Assembly (NCBI GenBank): GCA_049366695.1
Contig: JBMNCR010000056.1
Coordinates: 1-64,000, forward strand
DNA from: JBMNCR01 sp049366695
Lineage (GTDB): Bacteria > Bacillota > Clostridia > Eubacteriales > Alkalibacteraceae
Direction of reading: 5' to 3'
Length of the DNA stretch: 64,000 nt
In this document: positions 1-8,081 of the stretch, piece by piece
Position numbering within the stretch: the stretch's first letter is position 1
Layout of the letters: each line of letters starts with the position of its first letter
Program-made: the position numbers and the translations under genes
The notes under the pieces: model-generated
Database searches by the model: none
What the model was told of the DNA's origin: nothing
What the model saw: the letters and a program-made list of their open reading frames with translations, nothing else

Positions 1-226
1 ATTTTGATGTATCGCTTAAACCAGCAGTATCTATCATCATTATAGGTCCTATTGGTAATAATTCCATTGCTTTGTATACAGGATCTGTAGTAGTACCTTT
101 AACTGGGGATACAATTGCGATATTTTGATTGGTAACAGAATTGATTAAACTAGATTTCCCTACATTAGTTTTACCGAAGAACGCTATATGTACTCTGTTT
201 GAGGAGGGCGTGCTGTTTAAACTCAT
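1..226 (-). CDS. hydF: [FeFe]-hydrogenase H-cluster maturation GTPase HydF, N-terminal part
   Basis: HydF is the GTPase and scaffold on which the diiron subcluster of [FeFe] hydrogenase is assembled before transfer to the apo-enzyme. Only the first 75 codons are inside the window; the gene runs off the left edge. The P-loop FGKTNVGKSS is at about residues 17-26, a TTT switch I element follows, and the G3 motif appears as DTAG near residue 67. The start is the ATG at 226-224, with AAAGGAG about 7 bases upstream inside the end of aspA; the genes are 4 bases apart, so they are surely cotranscribed. An Era/Der-type GTPase is the alternative, but the N-terminus and the aspA neighbour favour HydF. 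Confidence 0.88.
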   Translation of the reverse strand, partial: MSLNSTPSSNRVHIAFFGKTNVGKSSLINSVTNQNIAIVSPVKGTTTDPVYKAMELLPIGPIMMIDTAGLSDTSK

Positions 227-230
227 TTAT

Positions 231-1631
231 CTAACTCCTTTCTGATATACCTGGATTAGTAATTTGATATACATCCATAATATGATTAATTTTTTCTTCA
301 GTAAATATTCTTTCTTCGAGTAAAATTGTTTCTATTGTTTTATTCGTTTTAAAAGCTTTTGTTGCAATATCTGCGGCTTTGTCATACCCAATATATGGAA
401 TTAGTACTGCTGATAACGCTGAAGAATTTTTTACGGTATTAGTACAATTAGTTTCATTTGCTTTTATATTTTTAATACATAAATTATCGAATAAATGTAT
501 TCCATTAGTTAATAGTTCAAGTGAATTCAATAAACTATCAGCAATTAATGGGGAAAAAGCATTGAGTTCAAGTTGTCCAGAATAAGCTGCTGCAGTGATA
601 CATGAATCATTTCCAATAACTTTATAAGATACCTGTATTAGCATTTCACACATTACTGGATTAACTTTTCCTGGCATGATTGATGAACCTGCTTGGAGAG
701 GTTGTAAGTGTATTTCATTTAAACCTCCCTTGGGACCCGAGGCCATTAGCCTGATATCGTTAGCAATTTTTATTAAATTTACGGCACATGATTTTAATAA
801 ACCTGATACCTCAACGAAAATATCCATGTTTTGTGTAGGGTCTACAAGAAAATCGCTTCTAGCTAAGCCTAAACCTGTAAGATTTTGTAGAGTTTCAGTT
901 ATTTTGTATATATATTCTAATGAAGCATTTAAACTTGTACCTATAGCAGTACCGCCAATATTTACTTCGCGAAGACGTTCTTCCACTTTATATATTCTCC
1001 ATCTATCTCTAGATATAGCTCGTGCATATGATCCGAATTCTTGACCTAAAGTAATAGGTAAGGCATCAGAAAGTTGAGTTCTACCAAGCTTTAATACATC
1101 TGCAAATTCATTTTCTTTTTTCTGTAAAGATTCTTGTAGTTGAGCTAATGCTTTTGCAAGTTTCCTAATCTTATAGATTGAAGCTATTCTTATGGCAGTA
1201 GGATAAACATCATTTGTACTTTGAGAGCAATTCACATCATTGATCGGGTGTACTAAACTATAATCGCCCCTTGTGCCGCCTAATTGTTCTATGGCTAAAT
1301 TTGCGATTACTTCATTTACGTTCATATTTGTAGAAGTTCCGGCACCACCTTGCAATGGATGTGTGATAAAACTAAAATCTAAACCATCTTTTAATATTTT
1401 ATCGCAACTGTCTATTATTGCACTGGCAACATTTTTAGAAATTAAGCCTAATTGTAAATTAACAATGGCAGCAGATTTTTTAATTAATACAATCCCTTTA
1501 GTTAAATCAATATTTACTGTATCATTTGATATATTGAAGTTATTTTTTGCTCTTTGAGTGTTTATTCCATATAGCATCTCTTCGGGTATTTCAATTGTGC
1601 CTATGGAATCTGATTCTACGCGCAAATCCAT
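231..1631 (-). CDS. aspA: Aspartate ammonia-lyase (AspA), hydrogenase-maturation-linked
   Basis: This belongs to the fumarase/aspartase superfamily, which converts L-aspartate reversibly to fumarate and ammonia; it is a cytosolic tetramer. At 466 residues it has family-typical length. The superfamily signature GSSIMPGKVNP is near residue 317 and contains the catalytic-loop serine; GGAGTSTNMNVNE near residue 95 and the N-terminal LYGINTQRA are aspartase-like. The start ATG at 1631 has AGGTGA 5 bases upstream. It lies 4 bases before hydF. Known context: Clostridia often carry an aspartase gene among the hyd maturation genes. A leader with a terminator-like hairpin precedes it, so expression may be attenuated. 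Fumarase is less likely because of the aspartase N-terminus and this context. Confidence 0.88.
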   Translation of the reverse strand: MDLRVESDSIGTIEIPEEMLYGINTQRAKNNFNISNDTVNIDLTKGIVLIKKSAAIVNLQLGLISKNVASAIIDSCDKILKDGLDFSFITHPLQGGAGTSTNMNVNEVIANLAIEQLGGTRGDYSLVHPINDVNCSQSTNDVYPTAIRIASIYKIRKLAKALAQLQESLQKKENEFADVLKLGRTQLSDALPITLGQEFGSYARAISRDRWRIYKVEERLREVNIGGTAIGTSLNASLEYIYKITETLQNLTGLGLARSDFLVDPTQNMDIFVEVSGLLKSCAVNLIKIANDIRLMASGPKGGLNEIHLQPLQAGSSIMPGKVNPVMCEMLIQVSYKVIGNDSCITAAAYSGQLELNAFSPLIADSLLNSLELLTNGIHLFDNLCIKNIKANETNCTNTVKNSSALSAVLIPYIGYDKAADIATKAFKTNKTIETILLEERIFTEEKINHIMDVYQITNPGISERS

Positions 1632-1661
1632 ATTTCACCTACTTTCTTTAAATTATTCAAT

Positions 1662-1851
1662 AAAAAAACCTTATGCACGAGAGCATAAGGTTAATATCTT
1701 AACAATGTTTCGCAAACAAATGGTTGCCGTCAATAATAAATCTTCGGAAACTACTGTTTATTAATTAAAATAATGTCCTTGCTCTCAGATTGAATTCCTT
1801 GAGTTTAGATTAATATGTTATAAATATAATATATTTTATTTTAATAGTCAA
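1662..1851 (-). promoter_or_regulatory. Promoter and attenuator-type leader of aspA-hydF
   Basis: Reading the minus strand, a promoter TTGACT (1851-1846), 17-base spacer, TATATT (1828-1823) is followed by about 180 untranslated bases. Just before the aspA ribosome site there is a terminator-like hairpin: 10-bp stem AACCTTATGC/GCATAAGGTT (1692-1667), 6-base loop, then seven T. Upstream, GAGAGCA (1786-1780) is complementary to TGCTCTC (1685-1679), which overlaps the 5' arm and loop of that hairpin, so the two pairings exclude each other. The roughly 90 bases between contain ACGGCAACC and several short stems. This is riboswitch or attenuator architecture; I could not assign it to a known class. 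Confidence 0.6.
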
Positions 1852-1879
1852 ATACTTTGTTATATTTTTATTAATATTA

Positions 1880-2596
1880 TTAAATAATAGCGTTTACTCT
1901 TTCTATTTCAATATGTTTACCATTCCATTTTAGATATGTTAAAATACCTCCTAGATTATCAGAATTATTAATACCTATTATTCTTTGATAAGCTAATAGT
2001 TTAAATAATTCATTGTAGTCTTCTATTATAGGAGAAAGAGCTCCTAATGAAAGGACTTCACCGTTAGTAATTTTTATTAGATTACCTTTTTCGTCATAAA
2101 TACCATTTTTTATATATAAATCTTTATTATTTTCAACATCTAAAATAAACTTAGTGCTATCTTCATCATCAATTACTTCAATATTAAAACATTCTATAAA
2201 ATTTACATTGTATTTAGAAATTTTTTCAAAACTTTCTGAGTCAAACAATAATGCAATTTCGTTATTTATTAAAGTATATAAATAAGATAATATATAACCG
2301 CCACTACCACCAGTATCAATCTTGACTAAGATGTCTTTTTTGTTTTTTGATGTGAAATTAGCTAATAATAGTTGAGCGTTGTAACCGGCAGCAAACTCCA
2401 TTGTGATTTTTATTAGTTTATTACTTTTTCCATCTTGAATAACTATTGAAATATTATCTGAAAATATTTCATCAGGTGATGATTTTTCTCCTACAAGATA
2501 AACTTTATCTACAATACAATCTCCTGTTACATCTCCGAATTTATAATCTAAAAAATAATATTTATATGAACTCTTGTCAAAGTAATTATACAACAT
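1880..2596 (-). CDS. Hypothetical VCBS/FG-GAP-like protein
   Basis: A 238-residue protein I cannot assign a function. Residues 17-35 read DYKFGDVTGDCIVDKVYLV, which resembles the DxxGDxxxD calcium-binding loops of VCBS/FG-GAP repeats; a second stretch near residue 80 (ANFTSKNKKDILVKIDTGG) has the same beta-turn character. No signal peptide or membrane segment is seen. Similar small VCBS-like proteins are common in spore-forming Firmicutes. The start ATG at 2596 has TTTTGGAGG upstream. It stands alone between the coaC end and the aspA leader, on the same strand. Confidence 0.5.
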   Translation of the reverse strand: MLYNYFDKSSYKYYFLDYKFGDVTGDCIVDKVYLVGEKSSPDEIFSDNISIVIQDGKSNKLIKITMEFAAGYNAQLLLANFTSKNKKDILVKIDTGGSGGYILSYLYTLINNEIALLFDSESFEKISKYNVNFIECFNIEVIDDEDSTKFILDVENNKDLYIKNGIYDEKGNLIKITNGEVLSLGALSPIIEDYNELFKLLAYQRIIGINNSDNLGGILTYLKWNGKHIEIERVNAII

Positions 2597-2801
2597 AACA
2601 GAACCTCCAAAATTTACATAGTCTATTATTATCTTATGCTATTCGTTTATTTTGGTGTTCATATTACATGAATAATATTTACAATAATAGTAAGGGAAAG
2701 TGTTTTGAAGATGTCATGGGTAGATAGGATGCTTACGTGTGTAGTATGAATAAATAATAAATTTAAAACTGGTATTAAGAAGTAATCGTAAATTATTAAT
2801 G

Positions 2802-3341
2802 TTACTTACAAATACTGATGATTTTCTCAATGATAAGTTCAAGATCGGCAAGTTTACCTTTTCCAGTATCTCCGCAAGCAAGTCGTCCATATGCAGGTTC
2901 TACAAAATGATAACCTGACTTTTTGAGTTTTGTTATATTATTTTGGAGTATCGTATTTTCCCACATAGCTGTATTCATAGCTGGAGCAATTATTACAGGT
3001 GATTTTGTTGCCATTATTGTTGTTGTAAGTATGTCATCACATATCCCATTCGAAATTTTTCCAATAAAATTTGCTGTAGCCGGTACTATTACAAAAATAT
3101 CAGCTTTCTTTGCTATGGATATATGTTCTATATCAAGGGTATGGATTTTTTCAAACATATCTGTGTGTACTTTGTTTTGAGTAATCGTCTGAAAGGTTAA
3201 TGGAGTGATAAATTCACAAGAATTCTTAGTCATTATTACGTCAAGATTATAGTTGAGCTTAATTAGGCGACTAGCAAGCTCAGCAGATTTATAACAGGCT
3301 ATTCCACCAGTAATTCCAAGTACGATATTTTTCTTATTCAT
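2802..3341 (-). CDS. coaC: Phosphopantothenoylcysteine decarboxylase, stand-alone CoaC
   Basis: A flavin-dependent decarboxylase that converts 4'-phosphopantothenoylcysteine to 4'-phosphopantetheine in CoA synthesis. The 179-residue HFCD flavoprotein shows GITGGIACYK at the N-terminus (FMN phosphate loop), PAMNTAMW around residue 120 (the PxMNxxMW substrate motif), and GRLACGDTGKGKL near residue 153, the flexible flap with the conserved cysteine. I start it at 3341, where AAAGGAGG lies 6 bases upstream, rather than at 3359. It overlaps the end of coaB by 4 bases. In most bacteria it is the N-terminal half of a fused CoaBC; here it is a separate gene placed after coaB. Confidence 0.9.
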   Translation of the reverse strand: MNKKNIVLGITGGIACYKSAELASRLIKLNYNLDVIMTKNSCEFITPLTFQTITQNKVHTDMFEKIHTLDIEHISIAKKADIFVIVPATANFIGKISNGICDDILTTTIMATKSPVIIAPAMNTAMWENTILQNNITKLKKSGYHFVEPAYGRLACGDTGKGKLADLELIIEKIISICK

Positions 3342-4126
3342 AGTAGGCCTCCTTTCCATAGCAAGCTTATTATTCCTTTTGATATGTGATCTTTAGTGTC
3401 AAAGTTGCCAATAATATCTCCATTTTTATCAATAATAAAAGCTTCGTGCATTTCATTTTTTATCTTTATCATATCATTGGCAACTACTAAATCACATTCA
3501 TTATCAATTATTTGTTTTTTAGCAGCCGCCACAAGAGTGTCTATAGTACTATTATTCAATAGTTTAAAACCTATTAAGAATGTATGAGGGCTGATCTTTT
3601 TTATCATATTAATTACTTTGGGTGTTTTTTTCATAATGAGACAGATATCATTTTCTGATGATATCTTGTTTTGTTTATTTTGTTGATTGTATGATATATG
3701 TTTAAAATAATTTAATAGCTCTTTTTTTGAGTGACTAGATTTGGATAGATTTAGTTTTATTATTTCTTCAGCCATTTCATTAATACTAATTGAATAATTC
3801 AAAGTAAAATCTGATACTGCCATGGAATGTATAAAGATATTGATTTCATTTTCACTTAGTAATTTTTCAGTTGTGTTTTTTAGGTCCATAACATTTGTAA
3901 TTTCCATATAAGTAAGCATATTCATATTTTTATTTTTGATTATTGGTTTTTTAGAGGTTTTTGTATGGATGTAGTATATCATCAAATCTGTATTATTAGA
4001 TTCTGCATATTGTAATAATTGGGAAGCAATAATGCTTCCTAATTCTCCTGTTGAATTATTTGTTATTTTTCTAATACTATCTATATATTCTGATGTACCA
4101 CCTGCAGTTATTATAATTCTTATCAT
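3338..4126 (-). CDS. coaB: Phosphopantothenate--cysteine ligase, stand-alone CoaB
   Basis: Ligates cysteine to 4'-phosphopantothenate using a nucleotide triphosphate. The 262-residue Rossmann-like protein starts MIRIIITAGGTSEYID and has RKITNNSTGELG (nucleotide-binding turn), AVSDFTL near residue 105, and NDMIKIKNEMHEAFIID near residue 218, the region holding the catalytic asparagine of the family. The start ATG at 4126 has GGAGTGA upstream. It sits 7 bases after panD and overlaps coaC. Stand-alone CoaB is known from streptococci and enterococci; finding it in a full pan operon is less usual. Confidence 0.85.
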   Translation of the reverse strand: MIRIIITAGGTSEYIDSIRKITNNSTGELGSIIASQLLQYAESNNTDLMIYYIHTKTSKKPIIKNKNMNMLTYMEITNVMDLKNTTEKLLSENEINIFIHSMAVSDFTLNYSISINEMAEEIIKLNLSKSSHSKKELLNYFKHISYNQQNKQNKISSENDICLIMKKTPKVINMIKKISPHTFLIGFKLLNNSTIDTLVAAAKKQIIDNECDLVVANDMIKIKNEMHEAFIIDKNGDIIGNFDTKDHISKGIISLLWKGGLL

Positions 4127-4133
4127 AATTATT

Positions 4134-4517
4134 TCACTCCATGTTTTTGTTAATTTCAGCGTGTTTTATATCAATAATTTCATTTGAATCATTGAGTATG
4201 CAAATAGCAGGTTGATAATTTTTAGCCTCATTTTTATCCATGAGTGCATATGAAATTATTATTATCTTGTCGCCTTTTTGTACAAGTCTTGCTGCAGCAC
4301 CGTTAACACATATCATTCCATCGTTAGTTTTGCCTTCAATAGTATAGGTTTCAAATCTTGCACCATTATTAATATTCACGACTTGAACCTTTTCTCCTGG
4401 AAGTATATCAGACTGTTTCATTAGATTGCTATCTATGGTGATACTTCCAACATAATTAATATTTGCATCTGTTATTGTAGCTCGATGTAATTTCGATTTA
4501 AGCATTGTTATAAACAT
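4134..4517 (-). CDS. panD: Aspartate 1-decarboxylase proenzyme PanD
   Basis: Makes beta-alanine from aspartate with a pyruvoyl cofactor. The 127-residue proenzyme contains NYVGSITID near residues 21-29; autocleavage between this glycine and serine creates the beta chain and the pyruvoyl alpha chain. The C-terminal extension after residue 100 is as in other PanDs. The start at 4517 is chosen because AAGGTGG lies 7 bases upstream; the family-like MLKSKLHRA start four codons on would be too far from that site. Sits 12 bases after panC and 7 before coaB. Confidence 0.93.
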   Translation of the reverse strand: MFITMLKSKLHRATITDANINYVGSITIDSNLMKQSDILPGEKVQVVNINNGARFETYTIEGKTNDGMICVNGAAARLVQKGDKIIIISYALMDKNEAKNYQPAICILNDSNEIIDIKHAEINKNME

Positions 4518-4529
4518 TTGATCACCACC

Positions 4530-5372
4530 TTATTTAAGTATAATATTATCAAGAAGTCTTGTATTTCTAAAATTTACAGCAATTGCAACTAGGGTAGGGG
4601 AGTTTACTATTGAAATATCTTCTAATGTTTCATTGTCTACAATTTCTATATAATCTATATTTGCAAGTGGAGCTGAACTTAATAATCTATTTAGCTCAGA
4701 TTTTAAGATAATAACATCTTTCTCACCCGATAAGTACAATCTTTCAATTTCTTTAAGTGATAAATTCAAAACTGTAGCCTGACATCTTTCTTCTTCATTA
4801 AGAAAGATATTTCTTGAACTCATTGCAAGTCCATCTATTTCTCTGTATATAGGGCAAACTTGTATGTTAACATCAATAAACAAATCGCGTACCATTTTTT
4901 TAATAACTGCACATTGTTGGGCATCTTTTTGCCCAAAATAAGCATTGTCGGGTTTTATAATATTAAAAAGCATGGTTAATATAGTGGTAACACCTTTAAA
5001 GTGTGAAGGTCTTGATTTTCCACATAATTTTTTTGTAATGATTCCTTCTATTTCAACATAAGTGGATGAACCTACAGGATACATTTCAGTAGTATCTGGA
5101 CAAAAAAGTATATTAGCACCTGATGTTTTAGCAAGTTGAGAATCACGCTTAATATCTCGTGGGTATTTTTCAAAATCTTCGCCAGGAGAGAATTGTGTTG
5201 GATTTACAAAAATACTAACGATGACAATATCATTTTCTATCTTTGCTTGGCGTATTAATGAAAGGTGTCCTTCATGTAAATAACCCATGGTCGCTACAAA
5301 ACCTATTTTTTTGTTAGTATATTTATATGTAAGTATATTCTTTAACTCGTGTACTTTATTTATTATTTCCAT
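4530..5372 (-). CDS. panC: Pantothenate synthetase PanC
   Basis: ATP-dependent ligation of pantoate with beta-alanine to give pantothenate, through a pantoyl-adenylate. The 280-residue protein has the class I adenylate-forming motifs: MGYLHEGHLSLI (HxGH) near residue 31 and MSSRN near residue 187, which stands in for KMSKS; YFGQKDAQQ is also typical. The start at 5372 matches the family N-terminus and has AAGGAGA upstream; a longer reading into panB lacks a ribosome site. It overlaps the end of panB by 17 bases, consistent with translational coupling. Confidence 0.94.
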   Translation of the reverse strand: MEIINKVHELKNILTYKYTNKKIGFVATMGYLHEGHLSLIRQAKIENDIVIVSIFVNPTQFSPGEDFEKYPRDIKRDSQLAKTSGANILFCPDTTEMYPVGSSTYVEIEGIITKKLCGKSRPSHFKGVTTILTMLFNIIKPDNAYFGQKDAQQCAVIKKMVRDLFIDVNIQVCPIYREIDGLAMSSRNIFLNEEERCQATVLNLSLKEIERLYLSGEKDVIILKSELNRLLSSAPLANIDYIEIVDNETLEDISIVNSPTLVAIAVNFRNTRLLDNIILK

Positions 5373-6213
5373 TATAGATCTCCTTGATTTTGTTAATAAC
5401 TTCCATATTAATTTTAAAAGTGTGTTTCTCTTCAGGAAAAATGCCGTTAGATACTTCATTAATGTAGTTACTAACTGAGTCTCCAATCAGGGTTTTTAGA
5501 TCAGTATATTGCTTTGAAAACTTTGGAGAATCATTGGAGTACATGCCAAGAAGATCATGAAGTACAAGAACTTGCCCGTCGCAATATCTTCCGGCTCCAA
5601 TTCCTATAGTTGGTATAGAAATAATATTAGAGATTATCTCTGCTAGTTTTTCTGGTATGCCTTCAAGTACTATTGCAAATACTCCCGATTTTTCGAGGGA
5701 TATAGCATCTTCAATTATTGCTGTAGCGCGGTGAATGCTTTTACCTTGAACCTTAAAACCTCCAAAGACGTTTACTGATTGAGGTGTTAAACCGATATGA
5801 CCCATTACAGGTATTTGTGCATCTACTATTGCTTTGACTTTGTCTGCTACGTTTATGCCACCTTCCAATTTAACTGCATTACCTTTTCCTTCTTGAATTA
5901 ATCGTCCTGCATTTTTTATTGCGTCTTCAGTATTAATATGGTAAGACAAAAAAGGCATATCTGCTACTACAAAAGCTCTTTTAACTCCACGAGCTACGGC
6001 TTTACAATGGTAGATCATATCATCCATTGTTACCTCTAAAGTTGAGTCGTAACCTTGAACAACCATTCCTAGAGAATCTCCAACTAAAATAGAGTCAATA
6101 CCTACTTCGTCCAAGATTTTTGCTGTGGAATAATCATATCCTGTAAGCATTGAAATCTTTTTTTTATTTTTTTTACATTCTTTAAATGAAGTAACTGTAA
6201 ACTTGGTATTCAT
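5356..6213 (-). CDS. panB: 3-methyl-2-oxobutanoate hydroxymethyltransferase PanB
   Basis: Transfers a hydroxymethyl group from methylene-tetrahydrofolate to 2-oxoisovalerate to give ketopantoate; cytosolic. The 285-residue TIM-barrel protein shows MLTGYDYSTA, VGDSLGMVVQGYDSTL (metal-binding aspartate), GHIGLTPQS near residue 139 and IGIGAG near residue 202, all standard. The ribosome site AGAGGTGAG lies inside the end of the upstream DUF2520 gene, whose stop directly abuts this start. The product is the substrate of a ketopantoate reductase, so the neighbouring DUF2520 protein is a natural candidate for that missing step. Confidence 0.95.
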   Translation of the reverse strand: MNTKFTVTSFKECKKNKKKISMLTGYDYSTAKILDEVGIDSILVGDSLGMVVQGYDSTLEVTMDDMIYHCKAVARGVKRAFVVADMPFLSYHINTEDAIKNAGRLIQEGKGNAVKLEGGINVADKVKAIVDAQIPVMGHIGLTPQSVNVFGGFKVQGKSIHRATAIIEDAISLEKSGVFAIVLEGIPEKLAEIISNIISIPTIGIGAGRYCDGQVLVLHDLLGMYSNDSPKFSKQYTDLKTLIGDSVSNYINEVSNGIFPEEKHTFKINMEVINKIKEIYNGNNK

Positions 6214-7077
6214 TTACTCACCTCTTAATAATTTTATAATATTGTTATGAATATCATTCTTATTCATTTCTTTTTTTATCATTTCAATTGTTGATATACC
6301 TAATGTTTTGTACAAATCAAAATATTCCGGAGTATGTTTGCTAATAGCATTAATATGTGATTGTATAGTTTTTTCATCTCCTCTGGAAATAGGTCCAGTC
6401 AGTGATTTAGCACATCCTTTTTTGTAAATATTATCAAGCGTGGTATTAATCAAAGGTTTGAAAATTTCTTTTGAAAAATTTTCGTCAAAACCAATTTCTT
6501 TTAGTATCGTATAGCCAGAATCTAAGAGAGTTACTAAATAATTACACATAATGCAAGCCGCCGCATGATACAGAATTTTATCATCAGGATTAATTTCATA
6601 ATAATTTATGTGTGCATTTTTTAAAAATGATTTAATCAAACCATAATTCTTTTTATTGCCTTCTAAAGTGAAAGAAGTATTTTCTATTATATGCAAAGGT
6701 ACATTATGGTCAGAAAATGTCATCAATGGATGAAGAGAATAACAACCACACCCTATATCAGCAAGGGGAGAAAATATGTGAGATGAAATAGAACCACTAG
6801 TGTGAATAAATACTTGTTTATTATTTATTACGTTTATATTTGAAATTTCTCCAATTACATCACTAATGATATCATCTTTTGTTGTAATAAAAACAATATT
6901 ATTAAATCTTATAATATCATCTAACTTTCTATAATAAACTATATCATTCATATTTTTTGTTTTGGAACTAATTGATGATCCTTTTCTATGATAATAGCTT
7001 ATGATATTACCTTTGCTAAGAAAATACATACCTAAAGATATACCTACTTTACCTCCACCAATAAATCCTATTTTCAT
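6214..7077 (-). CDS. Rossmann-fold DUF2520 protein, candidate ketopantoate reductase
   Basis: A 287-residue NAD(P)-binding protein of the COG5495 type: the N-terminal GFIGGGKVGISLG is a GxGxxG dinucleotide loop, VFITTKDDII and HTSGSISS follow, and the C-terminal half is the helical DUF2520 domain. It is the first gene of a tight operon with panB, panC, panD, coaB and coaC. No PanE or IlvC is seen in the window. Location and fold suggest it reduces ketopantoate to pantoate; that is inference from context, because DUF2520 members are otherwise poorly characterised. ATG at 7077; no strong ribosome site is evident (weak GGATGG upstream). Confidence 0.7.
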   Translation of the reverse strand: MKIGFIGGGKVGISLGMYFLSKGNIISYYHRKGSSISSKTKNMNDIVYYRKLDDIIRFNNIVFITTKDDIISDVIGEISNINVINNKQVFIHTSGSISSHIFSPLADIGCGCYSLHPLMTFSDHNVPLHIIENTSFTLEGNKKNYGLIKSFLKNAHINYYEINPDDKILYHAAACIMCNYLVTLLDSGYTILKEIGFDENFSKEIFKPLINTTLDNIYKKGCAKSLTGPISRGDEKTIQSHINAISKHTPEYFDLYKTLGISTIEMIKKEMNKNDIHNNIIKLLRGE

Positions 7078-7161
7078 AAATCACCATCCGAATCAAAATA
7101 AAAAAAGTTTCTTTGTTCATATAGACATGCACAAAAAAACTCACCTATTATTTAGGTACGA

Positions 7162-7189
7162 AAATTATCTTATATGCAGTCTCTGTCAA
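7162..7189 (-). promoter_or_regulatory. Sigma-A-type promoter of the pan/coa operon
   Basis: On the minus strand TTGACA (7189-7184), a 16-base spacer and TAATTT (7167-7162) lie 85 bases before the DUF2520 start. A short hairpin ACCTA/TAGGT with a T-rich tail follows in the leader (about 7156-7130), which could pause transcription but is weak. Confidence 0.6.
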
Positions 7190-7468
7190 AAGGATCAAAG
7201 CATTTTTTTTTATATATATTTATAATATGTGTGATTCATATATGATATCACCATAAATATAAAATACATCAATTTAGGAAGAAATGCAAGAGATTCAATG
7301 AATAAACTATAAATTATCTAAGTAATATATGTTGCCTTTATTGATGTAAAGGAATTTAATCAGTGAGAATAACTACGATGAAAATTATTTTAATTAAATA
7401 AATAGAGAACAAATAAATTTTATATAGATTTTAGACTAATGATAAATCCTAATTTGTATATTACAATC

Positions 7469-7517
7469 AAACCCAACAGGCTTACGTATGTTTCGATACG
7501 TTGCACCTGTAGGGTTT
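7469..7517. terminator. Long hairpin downstream of ndk
   Basis: Arms AAACCCAACAGG (7469-7480) and CCTGTAGGGTTT (7506-7517) pair with one mismatch, and ACGTAT/ATACGT pair inside. It lies just past the stop of ndk (minus strand) and probably ends that transcript, although the T tract is better on the plus strand (TTTTATTATTATT). Confidence 0.6.
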
Positions 7518-7522
7518 TATTA

Positions 7523-7930
7523 TTATTGATTGAGAAAAAAAGTGATTTCTCTTTTTGCACTTTCTACAGAGTCTGAAGAATGTATTAAATTTTCATTTTT
7601 AGTGTTAGCATAAGTTCCTCTAATTGAACCTATTTCTGCTTCCATTGGATCTGTTGCACCTGATAATTTTCTCATTCCTTTTATTACATCTTCACCATTA
7701 ACAACCATAATAATAACTGGTCCACTGCTCATATATTCTACTAAATCAGGGAAAAAACCTTTATTCTTATGTTCATTATAGTGATAATTTAGATCCTCTA
7801 CAGTAAGTGTTTTCATAAACATAGAGCTAATGAAGTACCCCTTATCTTCAATTCGTTTTATTATTTCACCTACTAACTTTCTTTTGATTGCATCAGGTTT
7901 TAAAATTATTAATGTTTCTTCTCTTTGCAT
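7523..7930 (-). CDS. ndk: Nucleoside diphosphate kinase
   Basis: Transfers the gamma phosphate among nucleoside di- and triphosphates by a ping-pong mechanism; cytosolic hexamer or tetramer. At 135 residues it is full length. The N-terminus ETLIILKPDAIKR, the loop GATDPMEAEIGSIRGTYA and NLIHSSDS near residue 114 with the phosphorylated histidine are all intact. Single-gene unit with a hairpin directly downstream; a GGGGTG ribosome site precedes the ATG at 7930. Confidence 0.96.
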   Translation of the reverse strand: MQREETLIILKPDAIKRKLVGEIIKRIEDKGYFISSMFMKTLTVEDLNYHYNEHKNKGFFPDLVEYMSSGPVIIMVVNGEDVIKGMRKLSGATDPMEAEIGSIRGTYANTKNENLIHSSDSVESAKREITFFLNQ

Positions 7931-8081
7931 TATTACACCCCTTAATTACTTAATTTCACACGAATAAAATTATATCATTATGGAAATAAAAATGAAACGG
8001 TTTATTGATAAAATTTATGATATAATGTTTATACATTTATTAAAATCGTCATTATGGTTAGCAGAAGGAGTTTTATATAAT

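Noticed and set aside
1688..1786. Assignment of the aspA leader to the NiCo/czcD or SAM-I riboswitch class
   Set aside because: Only short pieces such as CGGCAACC agree; the G-rich conserved junctions of those classes are not present, so I left the class open.
4503..4505. Later ATG as panD start, matching the family N-terminus more closely
   Set aside because: AAGGTGG is 7 bases before the earlier ATG at 4517 and would be 19 bases from the later one.
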